Source: Pontederia crassipes
Lineage: Eukaryota; Streptophyta; Magnoliopsida; Commelinales; Pontederiaceae
Assembly (NCBI GenBank): GCA_030549335.1
Contig: CM060186.1
Location: 22,125,189-22,189,188, forward strand
Length of the DNA: 64,000 nucleotides
Direction: 5' to 3'
This document shows, piece by piece, positions 32,190 to 42,235 of the stretch. Both the position numbers and the translations under genes were made by a program. How positions within the stretch are numbered: position 1 is the first letter of the stretch; every line of letters begins with the position of its first letter. Under the pieces are notes generated by a model that ran no database searches, had not been told where the DNA came from, and saw nothing but the letters and a program-made list of their open reading frames with translations.

Positions 32190-34753
32190 ATGATAAAGTC
32201 AAATCGTAATTGGATTCGTCGTTGGAAGGATAAACATGACATCATAACTGAAGAATATAAGGATGGTGTTGATAAATTCATTAATGTGACATATCAAAAT
32301 AAAAGTGTTGCTTTCTCATATGGCAAAATCTTACGTCCATACCGGACGTGTAAATGTTATCAGTGGAAAGTAAGATATGATGTGCAGAAGGATTTATATT
32401 ACAACGGTTTCTTACTGACATATACCAATTAGTTCTTTCATGGCGAAGAAAGATGGGCTAAAGAAACAAGTAATGTAGATACCGTTGTGGGCGACTCGAG
32501 CAATCCGTACAGGGACATGATACGAGATGCAATGTTAGGAGAAAATATTGGCGAAACATTGATTGAAGAAGACCCAAATTCTTCGGCTTCTAAGTTTTAT
32601 AATCTTCTCGAAGAAATAGATGAACCTTTATGGGATGGATGTGTGAAGCAAACACTTTCTGCAGTGGCACAACTAATGAATTTAAAATCAGAATTTAATA
32701 TGAGCGAAAGTTATTTTGACCGAATGTTTGCCATTATTAAGAGTATGCTTCTAGCTTCAGAGAAATTACTAGGACATTTTTACAAGTGCAAATGGTTGAT
32801 GAGAGATTTAGGATTGGAATATCAGAAGATTGATGCATGCCGCAATTATTGCATATTGTACTACAAGGAAAACAACTCACTTATGAGTTGTTCTATTTTT
32901 GGCTAGCCCAGATTCAAGCCGAAAAAGAATTCTCAAAGTTCGAAAAAAATGTGGCAAATACAATATTTAGATATTTTTCGATTATTCCAATATTACAACG
33001 ACTATTTCTTTCTGAAAAAACTGCATCATTTATGAGGTGGCACGGAGAAGGGGCACGTGAAGATCAAAATTCAATTACACATCCTTCGAATGCAGAGGCA
33101 TGGAGACGATTTGATGCACTTCATCCGACTTTTTCTGCAGAATCACGCAATGTTAGATTTGGACTTTGCACTGATGGCTTCAACCCATTTGGCTCATCAA
33201 GTACTGCTTATTCATGTTGGCCAGTTTTTGTGACACCTTATAATTTACCTCCAAGCATGTGTATGAGACGAGAGAATATATTGCTTACCTGTATGATCCC
33301 GTGTCTTCGATCTCCTGGTAAAAGTTTAGATATTTACTTAAGACCTTTGATTGATGAACTCAAGATGTTGTGAGAGGATGGCGTGATTACCTATGATAAA
33401 TCTAAAAAGTAAAATTTCATTATGAGAGCCGCATTAATGTGGACCATAAGTGATTTTTCAGCATATGGAATGTTGAGTGGTTGGAGCACAAAAGGGAAAC
33501 ATGCTTGTCCCATATGTGGAAAGAATATGAAATCATTTTATTTGAAAAACTGTAGGAAAGTTTGCTGATTTGATTGTCATAAGATGTTTTTGCCATTGGA
33601 GAATTTGATGCGTCATGATCGAAACTCATTTAAAAAGAATACATCCGAGAACACTTTGCCTCCAACTCATTTGACGGGGACAAGAATTGCTAGAGCAAGT
33701 AAACAAGCTTAGGGAAGTCTCATTCGGACTGAAGGCCGATAGTTACAAGCAAATTGGGTTTGGAAGTGAACATAATTGGGAGAAAAGAAGTATTTACTGG
33801 TCTTCAACCTTGGTACGTCATAACTTGGACGTCATGCATGTGGAGAAGAACGTATTTGACAACATCTTCAACACTATTATGGATGTTAAAGGAAGAATAA
33901 AAGATAGCATACATGCTCGCGAAGGCATGAAATTAATATGCAAAAGATCAGAGGTAGATATTATTCATCTTCAAAATGGTAAATGCAAAAAGCCAAAAGC
34001 TACTTATGTCTTGAGCAATGATCAAAGAAAAGTGGTTTTCGAATGGGTAAAGGAATTGAAATTCTCCAACAGATATGTGTAAAACATATCTCGTTATTTT
34101 AACTTGGATAATGTGAAGATACATAGGATGAAGAGTCATGACTGCCATATTTTTTTGCAAAGGCTGCTTCCAATTGCCTTTAAAGAACTTTTGCCAAAGG
34201 CCATCTGGGAGGTTTTAACAGAATTGTCTATGTTCTTTAAAAAGCTTTGTGCATCCATCGTTCGAAAATAAGACATCTTTCGGTTAGAGGTTTCTATTGT
34301 GATTACCGTATGCAAGGCTGAGAAGATATTTCCACCTTCTTTCTTTGATATGATGGAACATTTGATTGTACATCTACCATATGAAACAAAAATCGTGGGT
34401 CCAGTTCAGTATCGATGGATGTATCCTTTCGAAAGGTGCATGTTATATTTGAAAAGGAAGGTGAAGAATAAGGAAAAAATTTAAGGCTCAACATGTGAAA
34501 CATATTTCATTAGGGAGGTGTCAAACTTCACTTCAAAATACTTTAAGCCACACATACAATCACGACACACCCAAGTTTCAAGAAATGATAATGGTGGTGA
34601 AAGAGAAGTTGACATGAATATTCTATCCATCTTCAAGTACCCATGTCGACTTCTTGGTACAAGACACAAAGTTATCTTGAATGACAGAGATCTCACCGCC
34701 GTTGAGAATTATGTTTCGACAAATTATAGCGAAGTGACGCCGTATCTCGAGTA
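32190..34753 (+). pseudogene. TNP2-type CACTA transposase (CACTA-2), nearly full length, with stops
   Basis: An ATG at 32190 starts the transposase-associated domain (RNWIRRWKDK ... EEYKDGVDKFI). Next comes an acidic linker with NPYRDMIRDAM and EPLWDGC (32487-32905). The TNP2 core has MRWHGEGAR (about 33030), RNVRFGLCTDGFNPFG, YSCWPVFVTPYNLPPSMC (33208-33261), YGMLSGWSTKGKHACPICG (about 33464) and LDVMHVEKNVFDNIFNTIMD (about 33825). The DUF4218 region has MKSHDCHIFLQ (about 34129) and YRWMYPFER (about 34411), ending near 34753. In-frame stops fall at about 32430, 33371, 33411 and 34482, with frameshifts near 32905 and 33690. Where CACTA-3 retains the region it reads TGG and CAA at 33371 and 33411. 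The role is cut-and-paste transposition; this copy is inactive. Confidence 0.85.
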
Positions 34754-35021
34754 AGACAATTTGTTCTAATTTGTTATATAATTTAAAGTTAATTGTTTCT
34801 ATATGATTTCATTAATTGAAAACTATGAATTCAGAAAATTCGAAGAATTACAGCGAGAAATCAATCTGTTAGTTTTAAACTATGATTTATTGAAATTACG
34901 AGACGAACATTTTGCCGAGTGATTGAGATGTGAAGTAAGAAATCTTTCAGCTTGTTCTTATAAATTGTTATAAGTTCGTAACTTTTACTAAAATTTTTAG
35001 TTAATTTTGTTATAGGTTATT

Positions 35022-35759
35022 AATGGCTCTGTCAAAGAGAACAAAATATGAGATCTTGGTCAAGGCCCGAAGAAACAAGTTCTTAGCTACTGCGGCGTCA
35101 TAGTCAATGGATATCATTTCTATACAGAAGAATATAGCCGACAACGTTCCACTATTAATAGCGGCATATTTGTTCTAAGAAGCATGTACGGAGACGACTT
35201 TGATTACTATGGTGTTATAGAAGACATCGTAGAATTGTCTTATTTAGGAAAATCTAACAAAGTCGTGGTGCTAAAATGTCGTTGGTTCGATCCAAAGAAT
35301 GAAGTTCAGATCGATCAAAAGTTTAAATTGGTGGATATTAACTCTCGATCGAGACTCCAGTCATACGATCCATTCGTATTGGCGGAACAAGCACAACAAG
35401 TGTACTACACTAAGTATCCATCGAAAAGAACTAAGGATGAATGGTGGGTGTTGTGCAAGGTGAGGAGTAGACTATTCTTAGCAGAAAAAATGGTAGATGA
35501 CAATGAAACATCATCCATACACAACGATGTGCACATGGACGATTACTATCAAGAAGATAGAGTGAATGAGATGATTGATGTGACCGATGGAGTTGAGAAT
35601 TTTCAATTGGTCAATGACGCTGAGCCAATGGAAGAGTTCAATTCAAATGACCTCTTGGATGTGAACTTTGATAATTTCGTTGACGATGACTCGAACCAAG
35701 ATTATAGGGACGGTGATGAAGATGATGAAAATGAATCAGAATATAAAACAAGTGAGTGA
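35022..35759 (+). pseudogene. DUF4216-type C-terminal region of TNP2 (CACTA-2)
   Basis: A new open stretch (35184-35759) contains YGDDFDYYGVIEDIVELSY, LKCRWFDP, SYDPFVLAEQAQQVYY and DEWWVLCKVRSR, the order seen in DUF4216 regions at the end of plant CACTA TNP2 proteins. It ends in a long acidic tail (DDSNQDYRDGDEDDENESEY). Upstream pieces at 34833-34920 and 35022-35110 look like preceding exons separated by short introns; the second has a stop at 35101. The ATG at 35184 is inside the domain and not the true start. Confidence 0.75.
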
Positions 35760-35853
35760 GTCCCGTAGTTATTATAATGACATAAGCTTTTTACTTTTTT
35801 TTTAGATTATATATGGTTACCGATAATAAGAGAAGCTTCTTTCTTTTTTTCAG

Positions 35854-37890
35854 TCATGGTTACTAGGGGTCGAGCATCTGGGTCATCTCGCTCTTCTAGG
35901 CGTTCAGCCACCACAACCGCTAGGTAATATATTTATTGTCAGCTGCTTATTTATAGTTGACTATAATAATTAAATTTGTTTTTTAATAATATCAGTTCGT
36001 CCACCGCCGACAGGGTACGTAGCCGGATCTTCACATAGTAGGTGATTCATTGGTGGGTTTGCTCTGCATATCACTCCAAGTACGTGACACATTGTAGGTG
36101 ATATACAATTTTAAATAGGAGCTAATTTTTTTGTATATTCTTATGATGACAGTTGCTATTCCACCGCCACCAGCGAGAATACCGGATGCTTCACCACATT
36201 CTAGCATTGGCGAGCGACATCTTACGCCAGGTGATATATTTATTATTATTAAAATTTCTTAATTAATTATATTAATTATTTTGTAATAATGTCAGTTGCT
36301 ACACTGCCGATAGCACAAGCAGCTGCTGGCTCAATACATTCAGATGAGCAGACTGCCACTGATCTTGCTGCTGTACACATCAATCGAGGTGAGAACATTG
36401 CTGTACATCTATGAATTATCACAAATTTAATTTGGTATGACACTAACGATTTATTATGTATTAGGTCTCATAGATTATGTCGGACCTTCACAGCCTACCC
36501 CAGCTGTACCGGATGATGATTCCTCCTCGAGTGATGAAGAGGAGTTATACGATAATGGGGTGGTAACTGCGAATAATATTACTTGACCGTAAGTTAAATA
36601 AGTTGTACAAATTTTGTTATAGTTTTGATTATCATTGAAATTAATTCTTCTTTGTAATTGGTAGGACCACTTTCATACCCGCTAGTACCGTGCGGGATGT
36701 CAATGTTCTCGTTCTTTTCCACTTGTCGGAAGGGGCAGGATCCTAGAAAGATGTCCCAATTCAAGTGCGGGATGACATCTTTCGAGCCTTTACGGTACGA
36801 TCTTCTATTTGGGTTACATAATTTGATTTATATTTATTTTAAAATTACTAAGTTCTAACATTCTATTTGTAGGAGACAAATCAGTTTCATCCGGATCTTA
36901 GTTTAGAGACAATCCGAAGAGCTTTTGAGGAGGTCACTGTGAAACGCCTCCAAAATCGATTATACAAGTTTCGCAAGGTCGTCACGTCCGCTGGCCTCAC
37001 TTTGGAGCAGGGCATACAAAGATGGCCAAGACATATTAGGCGCTCGGTTTGAGAGTTCCTCTGTAGGAAGTGGTAAGTATGTTTACTTTTAAATTATTTT
37101 TATGAAAATTATAGTTTTTGAAAGTGTAAGTATTTGATGTTCACAAAGGACGGATGAACGATGGCAAAGGAAGTCGGAAAAGGTAAGAATTAACCATCTT
37201 TCGAAGCCTAAGGCTCACATCCACGAAGGGGGATCGATGCGATTTGATGAGCATCGATGGCGCATGGTAGACGGCGCATGGTAATTTATATATAAATTCA
37301 ATTTATCAAATTTTTTACTTATACTTATGTTATCAAATTTGAAATTTTATTGTAGGAGGAGAAAGATGGCGGTCCCGTAGACTTTCGTGTGGTCTATGAG
37401 GCCACGCATAAGAGCCGAAAGACAAACGACCTAGTCACGTCCACTGCTAGTAGGCTTTTGATAAGTCTCATGATATGATCATTTGGTTGTTGCTATTAGT
37501 GCATTATTTTTTAAATACATAATGTTTAAATTTTATAGGATGAGTATAATGCGAAAATGGCTAAAAAGTATGGAGATGATCCGAGTACTCAGCCACCAAG
37601 TAATGTTCTTCATGGTTTTGTCATGTTTTTAATTTGTGTTTCTTGATATATAATTTATATATTATATGATTGTATGATTTTTCTATTCCATAGAAGACCT
37701 TGCTGTTCGGGAGGAGATGACCGACACGATACGAGGGGGTACTTGCGTGGCATCGGCACCGCCGCTCAGATAACTAGGAGGATTGGAGGATATGCAGGAG
37801 GTGCATCTGCTCCGAGCTCATCCGCTGCACCTAATATGATGTAGCTATCAAAGTAGCTATCGTAGCAGTTATCGCAGCAGATCACAGCAG
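35854..37890 (+). pseudogene. TNP1-like (Transposase_24/Ptta) gene of CACTA-2
   Basis: A T-rich tract and TTTTTTTCAG precede ATG at 35856 (MVTRGRASGSSRSSRRSATT). Several short exons follow, each between AG and GT in AT-rich introns (donors near 35923, 36041, 36230). Recognisable pieces are VGPSQPTPAVPDDDSSSSDEE (about 36480), LETIRRAFEEVTVKRLQNR (36905), HIHEGGSMRFDEHRWRM (37210), DFRVVYEATHKSRKTNDLVT (37380), EYNAKMAKKYGDDPST (37543) and EEMTDTIRGG (37712). The HxGS and YEATHK words are typical of the plant Transposase_24 family, thought to bind CACTA subterminal repeats. Stops or frameshifts at about 36583, 36747 and 37051 suggest decay, though wrongly drawn introns could explain some. Confidence 0.65.
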
Positions 37891-38125
37891 TTGGCTCCGC
37901 TATTGTAGGCGATTCAGGGATTGATCCCGACGCAGAATCCATCCCCGCGAGGCCATGGACCGAGCACGTTTGGGTCGAATGTCTGGAATGATAACAATAA
38001 CTCCCAAACCTTGGATAGAAACAACTCATGAATACAAACAAAGCTTTTGTTACTTATAGATTTAGATATACATATAGTTTGTTAGTTCGTTTTATTACTT
38101 TTCATATTCTTATGTTAAATATTAT

Positions 38126-38220
38126 GTCTGTGATGTTTTTATATTGCCTGTGATGCTCTTATATTGCATGTGATGCTCTTATACTGCCTGTGATGCTTTT
38201 CTATTGCCTGTGATGAATAT
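38126..38220 (+). repeat. 20-bp tandem repeat, five copies
   Basis: Units of GCCTGTGATGCTCTTATATT with small changes start at 38126, 38146, 38166, 38186 and 38206. They lie downstream of the TNP1-like gene, probably in its 3' untranslated region. Confidence 0.9.
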
Positions 38221-38319
38221 CGATGCACTTTTATATGTATTATATAATTGTATGGTCTGGGAAGGGAAAAAATGAGGATTGAATGGGAAAAAAATGAAAG
38301 TAGTGACTCCATAGCATCC

Positions 38320-40097
38320 TGGTGCGATAAATTTTAACAATAAAATTTGCTAGCAAGTGCACTAGTCGCTCAAGTAATATAATAATAGGAGTAAAGAGTG
38401 TCGAACCCACGAGAAATATTATTAATTAAATATTTGAATTTATTAATTAATAAGAGAGAGAAAAATATGGATTTTGAAAATGAGTTTTATAAAATAAAAT
38501 AAAGAAAAGATAATAAAATAAAGTAGTGGTGTTGAAGTTAGGCCTTAGGATGAAAATAGATCAAGATAAATATTTGAACCATAAAAGATAAATTTAATCT
38601 TTAAAGATGGATTAGAGTCTCCCTAAAGTAATCTAACATGATTATCTGGTAGTCTCCACGACTGGCATCACTCAATATAATCATATAGAACTATCTTAAT
38701 TTAATAAGAATTGAAGTCTCCACGACTGGTACTCTAAAAAACATATTAAAATTAAGATGCATTAAATTAGATTTCCTAGACTATTAATCACTTCACAAAC
38801 TGATATAGATAAATAGACCACACAAACTTGATTCTCCACACACTAGTTATCAAATTTATGTCAATTATTAATTTCAGATAAAATCAATTAAAATTAGTAT
38901 CATGAATTCTGAAATTAAACACTCCACAAACTGGTATAGTCTAATTAAGAAATCCAATTAACTAACATAAAAGCATTAAGCACAATTAATAATTGATCAG
39001 AAAAGATTAAAACAAATAAAATATGATCCAAATATTTCCCTTCAATTAATAATCTCCTAAAATAATAATCCTGAAAAACATGAAGTTCATCCTAGAAATT
39101 CTGGAGAGATAATAACAAAATAACAATAATAATTGGAAGAATTACACCCAAAATAGAAGTAGAGCTCTTGAATTGGACAGACAGTCGGACAGCCTCTCAG
39201 ACTTGATCAGGGTCGCGATCAACCTCCAGCCGTCGCACCTCTCTCCTTTTGGTCGTAGCCTGCAGAGCTCACGACTCACCGTGGAAGAAACCTGAACTTC
39301 AGAGCACCAATTGGGATGATGGTATCTTCTCCTATTTATAGGTGCGGATGGCCTTCAAGCGGATCACGGTCGATAAAATCATACGGTCCAATTTAATTTC
39401 ATGGGATAAAACTTGAGTTGATTACGGTCGATAAACTTTCCTCTTTGAATTTTGGCCAAAACTATAAGTTATTTTATCCGTTACGCCCAAAAAGATAAGC
39501 ATTCTTATCTTTACACCCTTCAAATATCGGCCAAAATGAAGATTCTTTTATCTTTACCCCCTTCAAATCTCGGCCAAAATGATGACTTCGCCCAAGGATT
39601 GAGTTATCGGCCGATAAAATGATATCACTTTCTAAATCTCGGCCACAAAATCCGTTTGCTCCCTAGATTTCTCGGCCGATACGATGAGTAACTTCTTATG
39701 TCGCCCAAAACGATAACAATCTCGGCCACAAAATTCGTTTGCCCCCTAACGATTACGGCCGATAGTAATAAAACATTGGATGTTTTGCGGCCGATAAACT
39801 TGATAGATGATAGGAGTCTCGGCCAATACGGATAGATCTTTGATGATTTATCGACTGATATGTCCATTCTTGATCAAATATAATCCTTGGATAATTATGT
39901 ATTCAATTTTTCCTGCAAAATTGTAATCACAATTTAATTAATCCATCCATAATTAAAATATTCAGAAAATTAACAATTAAATTTGATAAATCTAAAATTA
40001 CGACTAAAAGTGATCTAAAATGATGCATGCCATGATCAAATTATAGAAAAATTAATTAAAATAATAATCTAAAATATATTATATTTTGCATGCATCA
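38320..40097 (-). repeat. 3' LTR of element C
   Basis: TGGTGCG...TGCATGCATCA, 1778 bp. Minus-strand TATA box CTATAAATAGG at about 39331-39341. The U3 side (39360-39850) is rich in CTCGGCCAAAA and GGCCGATAAA. It is immediately followed by the complement of the PPT. Confidence 0.9.
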
Positions 40098-40112
40098 AAC
40101 TCCCCCAAGCTT
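40098..40112 (-). other. Polypurine tract of element C
   Basis: The minus strand reads AAGCTTGGGGGAGTT directly beside the LTR. Confidence 0.85.
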
Positions 40113-40439
40113 AAAGTCTTGCTTGTCCTCAAGCAAAAATTCAATGCAAGGTTTAAGAAAGTTCCATCATAGCCTCCACATTGTCAACCGACTAATTTTC
40201 TTATACAATTCTTCTGCACACGTACTACTAAGTATCTCACCACTTTCCATGCACGTAGCTTCATAGAGGTTCTGAATGCTACACAAGTTTAAACAATCTC
40301 AAATTCAGCCTTATAGAAAAATAAATTATCTGTCAAGTAATAGCATTAATATTGAACACATAAGTACTAATTGAGCTTAAAACTTTTTTCTTTTTCTTTT
40401 TTTTCAACTTTATTTTCAATCATTTTAAATGTTCTAATC

Positions 40440-40745
40440 TTCAAGCAGGATTGTACAAGGAAGTCCATGTAGAGGGCTTTGGACTGATGACTCCTAGACC
40501 AGATGGCCTTAGGGCACCAGGTGACAAAACACCCCTCAAGTTTACTTGCCCGAACAACCAAGGTTCTGAATGAAGAGTTCGAACTTAGCCATGATTCAGT
40601 ACTCATGTGCTTCTCCATATTCCACAAGATGGTCCTTGTAGCAGGCTTTCGATCGACGAATCCCAGAGCAGTTGCCCTTAGGTCGCCAGGCATGAACCCC
40701 TACGGATCTAATTATCGGAACACACCTTGGTTCCGGATAACACTT
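40440..40745 (-). other. Conserved non-coding module, two tandem copies (element C)
   Basis: On the minus strand two diverged copies of the module seen at 9160-9310 lie in tandem. The clearer one (about 40600-40745) has GTTATCCGGAACC, GACCTAAGGGCAACTGCTC, TCGTCGATCGAAAGC and GGAGAAGCACATGAG. The second (about 40450-40570) keeps GCCCTAAGGCCATCTGGTC and TACATGGAC. Small open frames here are incidental. Confidence 0.65.
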
Positions 40746-41184
40746 TTGTACCTACACATAACTTTATTATTCTTTTTTTAACTATTTTTTTCACATTTTT
40801 TTAAGCTCAAGGAGTATTTAATATGGTCAATAAAAAGGTTACTACTATCAAGATTTAAAATAAAAAAATAAAAATGCATGAATATGATTATATCGTCAAG
40901 TCACTCATAATTCTATTTAGCATAGGCACACAGTCCATAAGTTTGATACTAAAATAGTAAGTGATAAGAACGAAAAGCATTCAAATTTCATCAATTAACA
41001 ATATGTCTTTGAACTTGTACTTAAAGATAATTAAAACAGTAAGACAAGAGTTTGTAAGATGGTAGCAAAAATAAATGCATGCAATGGTATTTTTGGGAAA
41101 TTTTTCAATTTTTCAAATTTTTTTTAGATAAATGCATAGATAAGCAAATAAAAAGAAAGAAACATGCAATGCATGAAATGCAAA

Positions 41185-41225
41185 CTCCCTCAAGCTTGAA
41201 CCAGACACTGTCCCCAGTGTTAGGC
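41185..41225 (-). other. Internal polypurine-like site of element C
   Basis: The minus strand reads 'aacactggggacagtgtctg' then TTCAAGCTTGAGGGAGTTTG. This is the counterpart of 8663-8700 in element A and 57119-57152 in element B. Confidence 0.6.
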
Positions 41226-42235
41226 CATCAAGAGAAAGAGATACAGACTCACTAAAAAGGAAAAAGAAAGAAATGAAAAAAATAAAGAAAAGGGAAAAAA
41301 AATACAACCGGATTTACTATCTGTGAAGTGGCATAGTCGAAATGTATGTGGATGCGGGTCTCGGCCATGAAAGGAATGTCGTCAAATATGCTACTTCAGA
41401 ACGGTCGTGATAAGCTAGAATATGATCTGTTTGGCCGAGGTGCGCTATAATGTCATCAAGGGGCAGCAATACGATTCACGTGTGCAATAACGGACCACTA
41501 AGTCGAAGTATTCGAAAATACTTTGCATGTCCGAATTTTTCTCCTTGTACGAAAAATGGTTAGATGACTCCAAGACTAAAAGACAAGTAAATTACAGAAA
41601 CCTGACAACTAACTAAAGTAATAACTATGCACTAAAGAAAGAGCTAAAAAAGGTAACTAATCATTGTCTAATTGACTAAAATATCTAAGGCCTTAACTAA
41701 ACTAATTAAATTAAAAGTCTCACCAACTTAATCTAAAACAACAGAAAAAGAATTGGTTGTGATATAATTTTCAAATAATTTTTGCAACAACTAATGTCAA
41801 AATAAAAAAATTAATTAAACGTCTGATCAGAATGTGTGTGATTCAAAGGAATAAATTAGTTGTGATTAGATTTTCACTCAAGACTTGCGACAACTAATTT
41901 TCAGTAAAATAAGAAAAAGAATATACAAAAATAAGCATGAATAAATGCAAATAATGGGTCACAATTTAAACAATGTAAATAAGTTTAAAATTATTTTATT
42001 GACAGTGGCTGAAATGATTTTTTTTCAAAAGTCGGTAATTATGATTCAAATGATATAAGTGAAGTCCATAATCAGAAAATAATACCGAAAGGTGTAATCA
42101 AATTGTCTCAATATTTCATAATGAAAGTGTCGAGAATTTAGAGGTATATCATGGCGTAAAAGATAAATTATTCGACACTTTAAGGCACCAACAACTTCAA
42201 GGAAAATCATAGCCGTGATGAATTATTGGGGCGCC
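41226..42235 (-). other. Non-coding internal DNA of element C
   Basis: AT-rich. Words such as 'ttagttgtgatt' and 'gcgacaactaatt' recur, but there is no coding sequence. Confidence 0.5.
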
